From Chitinimonas taiwanensis DSM 18899 (lineage in GTDB: Bacteria > Pseudomonadota > Gammaproteobacteria > Burkholderiales > Chitinimonadaceae): DNA of 64,000 nucleotides. Where the stretch lies: the NCBI RefSeq assembly GCF_900119825.1, contig NZ_FPKR01000013.1, positions 63,061-127,060 of the forward strand. Direction: 5' to 3'. Positions within the stretch are counted from its first letter, which is position 1; every line of letters begins with the position of its first letter. Below are positions 1-11,159 of the stretch, piece by piece. Position numbers and translations under genes: made by a program. Below the pieces are notes generated by a model. That model was given only the letters and a program-made list of their open reading frames with translations. It was not told the DNA's origin and did no database searches.

Positions 1-279
1 GCGTATCCACGGCGTGGAGAAAGCCCCCATCAGATCCTGGGCGATATACTCGGCCAGCCGCTCCAGGAGCAGGAAGTGCTGCTCGGCCAGCACGGCGCGC
101 AGGCGGTCCACCACGTCGGCATAGTTGATGGTGTCGGCCAGATCGTCGGTCTGGCAGGCGCGTGCGCTGGGAATACCCAGCTCCAAATCAATCTCGACCA
201 CCTGGGGGGCGACGCGCTCCCAGTCGTAAACGCCGATCAGCGTTCTGGCCTTCACGCCGTGCAAATAAATAATGTCCAT
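1..279 (-). CDS. folB: Dihydroneopterin aldolase FolB (3' end cut by window edge)
   Basis: Converts 7,8-dihydroneopterin to 6-hydroxymethyl-dihydropterin in cytosolic folate synthesis. Read on the minus strand, 93 residues are present from MDIIYLHGVKARTLIGVYDW. The IGVYDWER segment, the NYADVVDRL segment and the LLERLAEYIA helix are characteristic of the FolB family. The C-terminal part lies before base 1. The gene is divergent from plsY, with about 95 bp between the two starts, an arrangement common in proteobacteria. The ATG at 277-279 is the only good start I see. Confidence 0.9.
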   Translation of the reverse strand, partial: MDIIYLHGVKARTLIGVYDWERVAPQVVEIDLELGIPSARACQTDDLADTINYADVVDRLRAVLAEQHFLLLERLAEYIAQDLMGAFSTPWIR

Positions 280-374
280 GATGGGTGCGGAGGCTGCTCC
301 AGCGCTTGCTTGCTACCGCTGAGAGCCGCAACCGGCTTAGAATCCGGGGCGCCCATTGTAGAGGAAATCGCTTG

Positions 375-995
375 ATGTCGCCCGCCGTGCCCCCAGTGCT
401 GTTTGTCATCGCCGCCTACCTGATCGGCTCCATCTCATTTGCCATCGTGGTCAGCCGTGCCATGAAGATGTCCGACCCGCGCAGTTATGGCTCGGGCAAC
501 CCCGGTGCCACCAATGTGCTGCGCTCGGGCAAGAAGCTGGCCGCCGTGCTGACCCTGCTTGGCGATGCGCTGAAAGGCATGCTGATCGTACTGGCGGCCA
601 AGCTGGCCGGGCTGGACGATACCTGGGTGGCCGCGGTGGCGATTGCGGTCACGGTGGGCCATATGTGGCCGATCTTCTTCCGCTTCCAGGGCGGCAAGGG
701 CGTGGCCACCGCGGCCGGTGTGCTGCTGACCCTGGACTGGCGGCTTGGCCTCGCGGCATTGGCGGTGTGGATAGCGGTGGCGGCGCTGACCAAGCTGTCC
801 TCGCTGGCAGCCATCCTGACCGCCGTGGCGGCCCCACTGCTCTGCCACTGGCTGGTACCGAATCGGCCGGCTATCTTCGGCGCCGTGCTGGCGATTGCCG
901 CACTGCTGGTACAGCGCCATAAGCGCAATCTGCTCAATCTACTGGCTGGCACCGAGGGCAAGATCGGCCAGAAGGCCAAGACCGACGCCAACTAG
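375..995 (+). CDS. plsY: Glycerol-3-phosphate acyltransferase PlsY
   Basis: Integral membrane acyltransferase that moves the acyl group from acyl-phosphate to glycerol-3-phosphate, the first step of phospholipid synthesis. 206 residues, normal for the family. The N-terminal IGSISFAIVVSR helix is followed by the SYGSGNPGATN loop near residues 38-48, and the GGKGVATAAGV motif lies near 109-119. All are PlsY signatures. The ATG at 375 is preceded by GAGGAAA. The open frame extends further upstream, but that would overlap the folB promoter region. A hairpin terminator follows at 1016-1039. Confidence 0.93.
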   Translation: MSPAVPPVLFVIAAYLIGSISFAIVVSRAMKMSDPRSYGSGNPGATNVLRSGKKLAAVLTLLGDALKGMLIVLAAKLAGLDDTWVAAVAIAVTVGHMWPIFFRFQGGKGVATAAGVLLTLDWRLGLAALAVWIAVAALTKLSSLAAILTAVAAPLLCHWLVPNRPAIFGAVLAIAALLVQRHKRNLLNLLAGTEGKIGQKAKTDAN

Positions 996-1015
996 GCCGG
1001 CCAGCGCCAAACAGA

Positions 1016-1039
1016 AGCCCCGCAGTGCGGGGCTTTTTT
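1016..1039. terminator. Bidirectional hairpin between plsY and the LytTR regulator
   Basis: AGCCCCGC (1016-1023) pairs with GCGGGGCT (1027-1034) around a 3-nt loop and is followed by TTTTT on the plus strand. On the minus strand it begins a few bases after the stop of the response regulator gene and is followed by TTCTGTTT, so it can serve both convergent genes. Confidence 0.85.
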
Positions 1040-1788
1040 CATTCGCGGAACAGATGGGTGAAGCTGCGGCTGACCGGCAGCTTTTCGCTACAGCCCTTGA
1101 CCAATACCTGCATGCGCTCGGCATCGATACGCTCGGCGGCGGCAATCGCGTGCACATTCACCATGGTGCCGCGGTGAATCTGCCAGAAGCGCTCGGGGTC
1201 GAGCCCACCGAGCAGATCCTTCAAGGGGGTGCGGATCAGCGCTTCGGAATCAGCCAGCACCACGCGCGTGTACTTGGTGTCGGACTGGAAAAACAGCACA
1301 TCGTCCACGTTGATCAGCTTGATCTGTTTGCCCACCGAGGCCTTGATCCATTTCAGCCTTTCCTGCGCCTGTGCAGGCACAGCGGCTTTCAGCTGGCTGA
1401 GGATGGCCGCCAGATCGCTCGGTGGCTGGGCAAGCTTGGCGCGGATACGCTCAATCGCCTTGGTCAATCGGCCGGCGTCTACCGGCTTAAGCAGATAATC
1501 GACCGCCCCGGCCTCGAAGGCATCCACCGCGTACTGGTCGTAGGCGGTAACGAATACCACATGCGCGGCCATGCCGATGCGCGCGGCCACCTCCAGCCCC
1601 GACATACCGGGCATGCGGATATCGAGGAACACCACCTCGGGCTCATGGGCCAGGAAATCATCCCAGGCATCGTTGCCGTTCTCGGCCACGGCCACCAGCT
1701 CGGCCTGCGGCCAGTGCTCGTGCAAGAGGCCCTGCAGACGCTCGCGCATCAGTGGCTCGTCCTCGGCAATCAGCACACGTGTTTTCAT
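1039..1788 (-). CDS. LytTR-family response regulator
   Basis: Cytosolic DNA-binding response regulator, 249 residues. The receiver domain (about 1-120) has the acidic pocket EDE at 9-11, phospho-acceptor Asp56 in VVFLDIRMPG, and the KPVDAGRL end. A C-terminal LytTR domain (about 145-248) contains the IHRGTMVNV core. It lies 20 bp downstream of the histidine kinase gene on the same strand, with GGGGAGGAAAG before its ATG, so the two form a two-component operon of the LytS/LytR or AlgZ/AlgR type. The target genes are not evident. Confidence 0.9.
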   Translation of the reverse strand: MKTRVLIAEDEPLMRERLQGLLHEHWPQAELVAVAENGNDAWDDFLAHEPEVVFLDIRMPGMSGLEVAARIGMAAHVVFVTAYDQYAVDAFEAGAVDYLLKPVDAGRLTKAIERIRAKLAQPPSDLAAILSQLKAAVPAQAQERLKWIKASVGKQIKLINVDDVLFFQSDTKYTRVVLADSEALIRTPLKDLLGGLDPERFWQIHRGTMVNVHAIAAAERIDAERMQVLVKGCSEKLPVSRSFTHLFRE

Positions 1789-1808
1789 CGCTTTCCTCCC
1801 CGGCTGGC

Positions 1809-3041
1809 TCAGACCGCTGCCGGCAATTGCAGGCGCGCGGTGGCGCCGCCGCTGTCGTTATTGAATAAGTGCAGCTCGGCCGCTTCACCAAAAGCCAAGC
1901 GCAGGCGCTCGCGGATGTTCTGCAGGCCCACGCCGCTTGCGCCGAGCGACTCACCCAGGCCCTGTCCACTATCGGCCACATCGATGCACAGCTGGCCAGC
2001 GCTGGTGGCAACCGATACTTGAACACTGCCGCCGCGCAGTGCAGGTTCGATACCGTGCTTGATGGCATTTTCCACCAGGGTCAGCAACATCATGGCCGGC
2101 ACGCGCTGCTGGGCCAGGTCGGCCGGCAGCTGCAGGGAGAACTGCAGGCGTGCGGCGAGGCGTACCTGCATCACCTGCAGATAGGCCTCGATCAGCTGGA
2201 AATCCTCGCCCAGCGTGACGGTTTCCGCGCGCATCTGCGCGAGGCTGCCACGCAGGAACTGGATCAGGTGCGCGGTCAGGGTGGCGGCGCGCGGTGCGCC
2301 CTGCTCGGCCAGCTGCTGCACCGCACCCAGGGTGTTGAACAGGAAGTGCGGCTCGATCTGCGCTTCCAACAGACGCAGGCGCGCCTCGCTCAACTGGCGG
2401 GCCAGCCGCTCGCGTTCGGCATCGGCCTGGGCCTGGCGTAGCAGTTCGTCGTGCTCGCGCTGGCGGTAGCGTGAAATCACATAGTGGGGCAGCCAGAGCA
2501 GCAGAAAGCCGATGCCCAGCGCGGCCAACAGCAGCGGTGCCCGTTCACGGAAATGAAGCAACCAAGGCTCCAGGCCGCGCTCGTACACGGCAAAGGCGCT
2601 GGCCAGCAAGGCACCGCAGGCCAGGCCCGCAGCCAGGCTACGCCCCATGCTCAGGCGGCCCAGCCAACCACGCCCGCGCCGCACCGTCTGGCGGCTCTCG
2701 TAGCGATAGCCGAACCAGGCACCCAGCACCATCCAGCTCAGGCCCCAGATGATGGCGACACCCAGGTAGATCGAGCTGGCCATACCCCAGCTGGGTGTAA
2801 ACAGGGTATGGGCAAGTGCACCCAGTAGCATGCCCAGCGGCAAGGGCAGCAGGAAGAGCGCTGCGGCGCGCCAGCCATACCAGCGCGCATAGAAATCCAG
2901 CCACTGGCGGCGCTCAACCGGGCTCATATCGCGCGTGTAGCGCAAATACCACTCGGGCAGGCCGGCATCCACGGCCGGATCACGGATCGGTGCATACCAG
3001 CGCGCCTCCCAGGCCAGATAGCGTTGATACAGATTGCGCAT
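1809..3041 (-). CDS. LytS/AlgZ-type sensor histidine kinase
   Basis: Membrane sensor kinase of about 410 residues, partner of the downstream LytTR regulator. The N-terminal half has several hydrophobic segments (AAALFLLPLPLGMLLGAL, IYLGVAIIWGLSWMVLGAW, SLAAGLACGALLASAF, APLLLAALGIGFLLLW). A short coiled coil leads to the His_kinase box QIEPHFLFNTLGAVQQLAEQ. The ATPase domain follows, with the N box LVENAIKHGIEPA, DSGQGLG and GVGLQNIRERL. I chose the ATG at 3039-3041 because GGGAGTG lies just upstream; the frame continues 17 codons further up without a better site. Confidence 0.88.
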   Translation of the reverse strand: MRNLYQRYLAWEARWYAPIRDPAVDAGLPEWYLRYTRDMSPVERRQWLDFYARWYGWRAAALFLLPLPLGMLLGALAHTLFTPSWGMASSIYLGVAIIWGLSWMVLGAWFGYRYESRQTVRRGRGWLGRLSMGRSLAAGLACGALLASAFAVYERGLEPWLLHFRERAPLLLAALGIGFLLLWLPHYVISRYRQREHDELLRQAQADAERERLARQLSEARLRLLEAQIEPHFLFNTLGAVQQLAEQGAPRAATLTAHLIQFLRGSLAQMRAETVTLGEDFQLIEAYLQVMQVRLAARLQFSLQLPADLAQQRVPAMMLLTLVENAIKHGIEPALRGGSVQVSVATSAGQLCIDVADSGQGLGESLGASGVGLQNIRERLRLAFGEAAELHLFNNDSGGATARLQLPAAV

Positions 3042-3246
3042 GCCACTCCCTTCTTGAACCGTGCCGGCCGCCTTGGGCCGACTGGCAAGCACTTGTTTAG
3101 ATCGACCCAGGCAAATTACCCATTTATGCGCCTGCGGGCAGCGCTGGCGCGACCAAGCCCCAAAGCGGTGGGACCAGCGACGAAAAATGCGCCACTGGGC
3201 AAAACTTGTCGTGGATCAAATCCCCTGCTTGGCGCAGGGCTTTTCG

Positions 3247-3275
3247 CTTGAAAAGCGTGCGGACTCGCCCAACCT
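3247..3275 (+). promoter_or_regulatory. Sigma32-like heat-shock promoter of clpB
   Basis: CTTGAAA at 3247-3253 matches the sigma32 -35 consensus exactly. After 14 bases comes CCCAACCT at 3268-3275, close to the -10 consensus CCCCATNT. It sits 35 bp before the clpB start, and clpB is a classical sigma32 target. Confidence 0.65.
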
Positions 3276-3309
3276 GAGGAGCAAGTCAACCACTTCTGGG
3301 GAACGCACT

Positions 3310-5892
<2,583 letters not shown>

Positions 5893-5911
5893 TCCACCAG
5901 CGTACTTGCAA

Positions 5912-5950
5912 GCCAACGGCCCCGTGTCTGCCTGACATGGGGCCGTTGGC
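5912..5950. terminator. Strong hairpin after clpB
   Basis: A 17-base arm at 5912-5928 pairs with 5934-5950 around a 5-nt loop; the outer 12 bp (GCCAACGGCCCC with GGGGCCGTTGGC) are perfect. It lies between the convergent clpB and argP stops and probably terminates both. The T tract is short (GTTTC). Confidence 0.75.
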
Positions 5951-5966
5951 GTTTCTGGCTGGCCGC

Positions 5967-6857
5967 CTAGCGCTGGCGCAAGGCCAGGCGCGCGCCGCCG
6001 ATGATGCGGCGGAAGATATTCTCCACCCCCGGCGCCTGTATCTGCCAGGCATGAAGATACAGGGGCACGCTGGCCGGATGCGATGGGTTCAGGTCGATCA
6101 AGGCACCGCTCTTGAGTTCCTTGGCGATCGCCAACTCGGGCACCAGCGCATAGCCAAAATGCAGGCGCGCCATGTCCACGAAGCCCTGCGAGGACGGAAT
6201 GATGTGGTAGGGATAGTGGTCGTCGCCAATGCCGAAATGGCGCGCTAGGTATTCGGCGTGCAGATCGTCCTTGCGGTTGTAGACCAGGGCCGGCGCCTGC
6301 TCGAGCGCAGCGCGGCTGAGCCCATTGGCAAAGTGGCGGCGCGCGAACAGCGGCGTGGCCACGCATAGATAGCGCATGACGCCGAGCGCTTCGGCTGTAC
6401 AGCCCTGCATGGCCTTGGCGCGGGTGGAGATGCAGGCCAGCACTTCGCCGCGCGCCAGCAGCTCATGCGTGTAGTCCTGGTCCTCGACATGCAGCTCGGC
6501 TAGATAGGGCGATTTATCGAAGGCATCGGCCAGCACCTGGGGCAGCCAGGCATGCAGGCTGTCGGCATTGCAGGCCAGCGCCAGGCGCGATGGGCCGACC
6601 GGGTCGCCGCCCAGATCACGCAGGGCCTCGTCCTCCAGCAGGCGGATACGTTCCAGATAACGCGACAGGCGCTGCCCGGCCGGCGTGGGCATACATGGCC
6701 GCCCGCGCGTGAGCAAGGTGTGACCGAGGCTGGCTTCCAGCGCACGCACGCGCTGCGACACGGCCGACTGGGTCAGGCCGAGCAGCGCAGCGGCGCGCTC
6801 GAAGCTGCCTTCGCGGCAGACGGTCAGATAGGCTTCCAGTTGCTTGCCGTCGAACAT
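5967..6857 (-). CDS. argP: LysR-type regulator ArgP/LysG
   Basis: Transcriptional regulator of basic amino acid export, 296 residues. The N-terminal winged helix (LEAYLTVCREGSFERAAALLGLTQSAVSQRVRALE) is typical of LysR proteins. The substrate domain carries the ArgP-like HAWLPQVL, VEDQDYTHELLARGEV and GYALVPEL segments. It is divergent from a LysE-family exporter across a 122-bp AT-rich gap, the classical argP-argO / lysG-lysE layout, so lysine or arginine is the likely co-effector. It could also sense a product of the adjacent cassette at 7.7-13.5 kb, but nothing in the sequence demands that. Confidence 0.9.
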   Translation of the reverse strand: MFDGKQLEAYLTVCREGSFERAAALLGLTQSAVSQRVRALEASLGHTLLTRGRPCMPTPAGQRLSRYLERIRLLEDEALRDLGGDPVGPSRLALACNADSLHAWLPQVLADAFDKSPYLAELHVEDQDYTHELLARGEVLACISTRAKAMQGCTAEALGVMRYLCVATPLFARRHFANGLSRAALEQAPALVYNRKDDLHAEYLARHFGIGDDHYPYHIIPSSQGFVDMARLHFGYALVPELAIAKELKSGALIDLNPSHPASVPLYLHAWQIQAPGVENIFRRIIGGARLALRQR

Positions 6858-6979
6858 ATGTATTAGAGAAATTTAAGTATTGAAAATTATATTAATAATA
6901 ATCGCGGAAAGCCGCCCCGGCCAGCTAGTCTGCGCACTTCTTGAATGGCAGCGGCCCAGCAGGCCGGAAAGTGCAGCGG
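6858..6979. promoter_or_regulatory. AT-rich divergent control region of argP and the exporter
   Basis: The part nearest argP (about 6858-6903) is far more AT-rich than its surroundings, with runs such as AAATTTAAGTATTGAAAATT. This is expected for overlapping LysR-type boxes and two divergent promoters. I cannot place a single box with confidence. Confidence 0.5.
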
Positions 6980-7588
6980 ATGAATCCTCTTTACTGGCAG
7001 GGCCTGGGGCTGGGCAGCAGCCTGATTGTGGCGATTGGTGCGCAGAATGCCCATGTGCTGCGCATGGGGCTGTTACGTCGCTATGCCTGGCAGACCGCCG
7101 CTATCTGTGCCCTGTGCGATTCGATCCTGATCACCATTGGCCTGCTTGGCATGGGCGCCCTGCTGGCCAGCTCGCCAGCCCTGCTGGCCGTGGCGCGCTA
7201 CGGCGGCGCGGCCTATCTGGCCTGGTATGCGCTGCGCGCACTGCGCGCCGCCACCGAAAGCCACGCGCTGGACAGCGAGCCCAATAGCACGGTCAGCAGC
7301 TGGCGCTCCGCCCTGCTCACCGCGCTCGGCTTCAGCCTGCTCAACCCGCATGTCTACCTCGACACCGTACTGCTGCTGGGCAGCATAGGCGGGCGCAACC
7401 CCTGGCCCGAACGCATGAACTTCGGCCTCGGCGCGATCACCGCCTCGGTCGTGTGGTTCTTCTGCCTGGCAGGGCTGGCCAGCCTGCTGGCGCCCTGGTT
7501 GCGCCGCCCCATCATCTGGCGCGCCATCGACCTGCTGACGGCCTTTGTCATGGGCAGCCTGGCCATCAGCCTGCTGGTATTCGGCTAG
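6980..7588 (+). CDS. LysE/ArgO-type amino acid exporter
   Basis: Inner-membrane exporter of 202 residues, the usual size for the LysE family. Strongly hydrophobic with about six membrane segments. The N-terminal LGSSLIVAIGAQNAHVLRMG motif and the FSLLNPHVYLDTVLLLG segment are LysE/ArgO signatures. Divergent from argP, which probably activates it when lysine or arginine accumulates. The ATG at 6980 has only a weak ribosome site. The next gene begins about 110 bp downstream. Confidence 0.9.
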   Translation: MNPLYWQGLGLGSSLIVAIGAQNAHVLRMGLLRRYAWQTAAICALCDSILITIGLLGMGALLASSPALLAVARYGGAAYLAWYALRALRAATESHALDSEPNSTVSSWRSALLTALGFSLLNPHVYLDTVLLLGSIGGRNPWPERMNFGLGAITASVVWFFCLAGLASLLAPWLRRPIIWRAIDLLTAFVMGSLAISLLVFG

Positions 7589-7696
7589 TTCCGTGTGCGC
7601 GCGGGCTGCACGCGCGCCCATCGTTTGGCTATTGCAGGGCGGTCAATCAGTCGCAGCGCCATTAACAAGAAATACATCGTTTCCAAGGGGAAAAGC

Positions 7697-8851
7697 ATGC
7701 AAGCCAGTCCGGGGCGGGAAAACCCGCTCGATCTGCAGGTATCGTCAGCGGTATTAAGGCAGCTCGAGCCATTATGCAAGAAGGATAATTATCACTGCCT
7801 GCTGGCACTGGCTTTTGATTACACGATGATTGCCATCGCGATTGCCTGTTGCCTAGGCGTTTCCTTCTGGTTTTATCCGCTCGCACTGATTCTGATCGGT
7901 TCCACCCAGCGCGCCTTTGTTAATCTATTGCATGAATCGACCCATACCACGCTGGCCAAAAACCCTCGCCTGAATCTGGCTGGCGGCACGATATTTTCCG
8001 GCTATCTGGTATTTCATTTATTCAATCCCTACAAGAATTCCCATATCGGCCAGCACCACCGCCATCTGGGTGATCCAGAGCTGGATCCCGACTATAACTT
8101 TCATCTGAAATGCGGTTTATATAACGATGAGGAAAGTACCAGCAGCTTCTTTTTGAAGAATATGCTGTTTGCCATCGTCGGCTTTCGCTCCTTCGATTAC
8201 ATCCGCTATGTGGTCAAGGACCGGGTGTTATTCAAGCAAGCCAGCCTGATCGTCAATAGCCCAATCACCATGACCACCGAGCGGCTGGTATTAGTCGTGC
8301 AATGGAGCGTGATTATTGGCGTATGTGCATATTTTGGCTGGCTGCTGTATTTGCTGTTGTTCTGGATCGTGCCTTTATTCACCACCGCCATTGCGGTGGG
8401 CTGGCTGACTGAATTGGCCGAGCATTATCCCTTGCCGCAATCCGAGCAGAAAACCCTGCTATTGACGCGTAATCGGCATGGCTGGTGGATAGAGCGCTTT
8501 TTGCTGGGCCGCCACGATGACAACTACCACCTGGTCCACCACCTGCGCGCCGCGATTCCCTTTTTCAATATGAAGAAGGCGCACGCGATCTTATTGCAGG
8601 ACCCGGCCTACCGGACCTGGGATGCGCTGTGGGGCGGCGTGCTGAGCAAGAACAAGGCGAGCGAGGAAACGCTGCTCAGCTATCTGGCCAAGTACCGCCA
8701 CTGGCGGCGCAGCAAGGCCGCCCCAAGCGAGCTGTCCTTTGCCGAGCAGGTGCTGCTGGCCGGCATGCCGCTGTCTGCCCCACCCGCCCCGACCGCCACG
8801 CCAGCGACCAGCCCCACGCTGCTCGCCCTCACGCCGCAGACACAGAACTAG
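7697..8851 (+). CDS. Membrane desaturase/hydroxylase, first gene of an unassigned cassette
   Basis: Di-iron integral membrane enzyme of the fatty acid desaturase superfamily, 384 residues. The three His boxes are visible: HESTH at 79-83, HIGQHHRH at 116-123 and HDDNYHLVHH at 273-282. Hydrophobic segments lie near 37-70, 92-110 and 190-235. The start has AGGGGAAAAGC before ATG. Its base composition is visibly more AT-rich than the genes on either side, suggesting a separate origin. The next gene follows after 37 bp in the same direction. A lipid substrate is possible, but RtxC of rhizobitoxine synthesis is, from memory, a precedent for this fold acting on an amino acid derivative. The substrate is not determinable here. 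Confidence 0.8.
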   Translation: MQASPGRENPLDLQVSSAVLRQLEPLCKKDNYHCLLALAFDYTMIAIAIACCLGVSFWFYPLALILIGSTQRAFVNLLHESTHTTLAKNPRLNLAGGTIFSGYLVFHLFNPYKNSHIGQHHRHLGDPELDPDYNFHLKCGLYNDEESTSSFFLKNMLFAIVGFRSFDYIRYVVKDRVLFKQASLIVNSPITMTTERLVLVVQWSVIIGVCAYFGWLLYLLLFWIVPLFTTAIAVGWLTELAEHYPLPQSEQKTLLLTRNRHGWWIERFLLGRHDDNYHLVHHLRAAIPFFNMKKAHAILLQDPAYRTWDALWGGVLSKNKASEETLLSYLAKYRHWRRSKAAPSELSFAEQVLLAGMPLSAPPAPTATPATSPTLLALTPQTQN

Positions 8852-8888
8852 CCCTTCCCACCCCGCCAACGAGATCGGAGCCTATTAC

Positions 8889-9872
8889 ATGCATATGGAT
8901 ATTTCCCTGCCGCTGGATTTACTGCACGCCAGTACCGCAGGTTTGAAGCGCCTGGCGCTGGACACCCGTTGCCGCGAGGCCTTCCTGCAATCGCCGCTGC
9001 TGGCCGAGGTGCTGGCCGGGCCGGCCAGCCGCTACATCCTGGCCGACCGGCAGGCCGAGCTGGCCGACAAGCTCAACATCCTGGCCGACAAGGGCTATCT
9101 GCTCGGGCTGGAATATGTGGGTGAGGAAGTGAGCGCGCCGGACGAGGTCGAGGCCATCGTGGCCGAATACCTGCAGCTGATCGAAGGTGCCGAGGCTTTC
9201 AGCCTGTGGCGGCCGGTGCAGCTGGGTTTCGACCTCAGCAATGTCGGCCTGCTGATCTCGCGCGAGCTGGCAGTGCAAAACGCCGCGCGCATCCTGAAGG
9301 CCGCGGCCGCCAAAGAGATCCGCGTGGTGCTGAGCATGGAGCGCTCTTCCATGGTGGACAGCATCCTGTCCATCTTCTTCGAGCTGGCACCTCAACACGC
9401 CAATCTGGGCATCACGCTGCAGGCCCATCTGCATCGCACCGCGGTCGATCTGGAACGCGTGCTGCCCTTCGGCCGCAAGATCCGCCTCGTCAAGGGCGTG
9501 TACCGCGAGCCGGCCGATGTGGCGCTGCCGCGCGGCGCCGAGCTCGATGAGCGCTATCTGGGCCTGCTGGAACGCATCCTCAGCAGCGGCACCGAGGTGG
9601 CGGTGGCCACTCAGGATGGCGGGCTGATCCAGCGCATCCGCGCCAGTGGCCTGGCACGCGGGGTGACTGAGTTCGAAATGCTGCACGGCGTGCAGCCCGA
9701 GGTGCTCAAGTCGCTCAAGGAAGCCGGCCTGCCCTGCCGGATTGCCGCTGTCTATGGGGTGAACTGGTATCTGCACTTCCTGCACCGCCTGGCCGAGTAC
9801 CCGCCCAATCTCTTCGTGGCCCTGGCCGACCTGCACCAGCCCGAGCGCATTCGTTTTGCCGCTGCTTATTGA
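8889..9872 (+). CDS. Proline-dehydrogenase-like FAD enzyme with altered substrate residues
   Basis: 327 residues with the PRODH TIM-barrel core of PutA/FadM-type flavoenzymes. RLVKGVY (199-205) matches the conserved R-VKGAY strand and EFEMLHG (261-267) the EFQMLYG strand. Two conserved positions differ. The usual ATH(N/D) strand reads ATQD at 240-243, and the C-terminal Arg pair that holds the substrate carboxylate in proline dehydrogenases reads His-Arg (299-300). A substrate other than free proline is therefore likely (inference). GGAG precedes the ATG at 8889; a second in-frame ATG lies at 8895. It sits 33 bp before the ATP-grasp gene. Confidence 0.75.
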   Translation: MHMDISLPLDLLHASTAGLKRLALDTRCREAFLQSPLLAEVLAGPASRYILADRQAELADKLNILADKGYLLGLEYVGEEVSAPDEVEAIVAEYLQLIEGAEAFSLWRPVQLGFDLSNVGLLISRELAVQNAARILKAAAAKEIRVVLSMERSSMVDSILSIFFELAPQHANLGITLQAHLHRTAVDLERVLPFGRKIRLVKGVYREPADVALPRGAELDERYLGLLERILSSGTEVAVATQDGGLIQRIRASGLARGVTEFEMLHGVQPEVLKSLKEAGLPCRIAAVYGVNWYLHFLHRLAEYPPNLFVALADLHQPERIRFAAAY

Positions 9873-9905
9873 TCGTTGATCGCTGCCCCAAGAGGAAACC
9901 ACGTC

Positions 9906-11159
9906 ATGACTGAAACGCAATTCATCGGGGTCGCCGTCGATGCCTATTCGACCGGCAACTTCCTGCCCGCCGCCTTCGCCCGCCACGGCGCCAAGCTCAT
10001 CCATGTGCAGAGCACGCCGGCACTGATGCCCAGCATGCTGGCACCGAATATGAATGAGTACCTGGAGAACATCGTCTTTGATAATGAGGCGAACACCGTG
10101 CAGCGCCTGGGCCGCCACCAGCCGGTGTGCGTGATTGCCGGCCAGGAACCGGGTGTGCCGCTGGCCGACCGCCTGAGCGAGCTGCTCGGCCTGCCCAGCA
10201 ATGGCTCGGCGCTGTCGCCGGCACGGCGCAATAAGTACGAGATGATCGAAACCCTGCGCGCCAACGATATCCGCTGCGCCGAGCAGTTCAAGGCCGACAA
10301 TGCCGAGGAGATCCTGGCATGGGTGCGCGAAACGCACTGCCTGCCCTGCGTGGTCAAGCCGCTCAGCTCGGCCTCCACCGACGGGGTGGTGATCTGCCAC
10401 AACGAGGACGAGGTGCTGGCCGCAGCGCGCCAGGTGCTCGCCTCGCGCGATATCTTCGGCCTCGCCAACCGCGAAGTGCTCGTGCAGTCCTATCTGGATG
10501 GGGTCGAGTACATCGTCGATACCGTGAGCGCCTATGGGCGCCACTATGTGTGCGGCATCTGGCGCTATGAAAAACGCCTGATCAGCGGCGGCAAGAATAT
10601 CTACGACAAAGACATCCTGATTGCCGAGGACGCACCGGAAGTCGCCCCGCTCATCCACTACATCCACAGCGTGCTGGATGCACTGGGCATCGAGTTCGGC
10701 CCTTGCCACGCCGAGGTGATGCTGACCCAGGCCGGCCCGGCCCTGGTTGAAGTGGGCGCGCGCCTGAACGGCAATATGCACCCGGACTTCCACAATGGCT
10801 GCCTTGGCCATAACCAGGCCGATCTGATCGCCCAGTCCTATGTCACGCCTGGCCTGTTCGCCGAGCGCTTTGGCGGCCGCCACTACCGCAAGCGCCAGGA
10901 AGCCATCGTGTTCAATGTGGCCACCAATATTGAAGGCACGGTGGTCGGCCTGAGCGAGCAGGTGGTCGCGCAGATCAATGCGCTGCCCAGCGTCTTCCTG
11001 GCCAGTTACAAGGTCAAGCCGGGCCAGCAGCTGCGTCCAACCCAGGACCTGCTCAGCAGCCCGATCCGGGTGTTCATGCGCGCCGATAATTACGAGGACA
11101 TCCTGCGCGATTACGACGTGATCAACCGCCTCAAGCACGAGGTCTATGTGCTGCGATGA
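9906..11159 (+). CDS. ATP-grasp ligase (L-amino acid ligase-like)
   Basis: 417 residues, cytosolic. The architecture resembles the BacD and carbamoyl-phosphate-synthase-like ATP-grasp group: a preATP-grasp Rossmann part, CVVKPLSSASTDGVVICHNEDE (phosphate loop region, about 150-172), a hinge segment LVQSYLDGVEYIVDTV, and the metal-binding segments HAEVML and LVEVGARLNG at about 268-290. Such enzymes activate a carboxylate as acyl-phosphate and join it to an amine, commonly giving dipeptides. AGAGGAAA precedes the ATG. The stop overlaps the start of the MFS gene by ATGA, implying translational coupling of ligase and exporter. Confidence 0.8.
   Translation: MTETQFIGVAVDAYSTGNFLPAAFARHGAKLIHVQSTPALMPSMLAPNMNEYLENIVFDNEANTVQRLGRHQPVCVIAGQEPGVPLADRLSELLGLPSNGSALSPARRNKYEMIETLRANDIRCAEQFKADNAEEILAWVRETHCLPCVVKPLSSASTDGVVICHNEDEVLAAARQVLASRDIFGLANREVLVQSYLDGVEYIVDTVSAYGRHYVCGIWRYEKRLISGGKNIYDKDILIAEDAPEVAPLIHYIHSVLDALGIEFGPCHAEVMLTQAGPALVEVGARLNGNMHPDFHNGCLGHNQADLIAQSYVTPGLFAERFGGRHYRKRQEAIVFNVATNIEGTVVGLSEQVVAQINALPSVFLASYKVKPGQQLRPTQDLLSSPIRVFMRADNYEDILRDYDVINRLKHEVYVLR

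Noticed and set aside
6980-7588. LysE exporter as first gene of the biosynthetic operon
   Set aside because: It is separated by about 110 bp from the desaturase gene and is explained by the divergent argP; membership in the cassette cannot be shown from sequence.
8919-11138. 739-codon open frame on the minus strand
   Set aside because: It runs antisense to the PRODH-like and ATP-grasp genes, both of which have clear motifs and ribosome sites. Long antisense frames are expected in GC-rich coding DNA.
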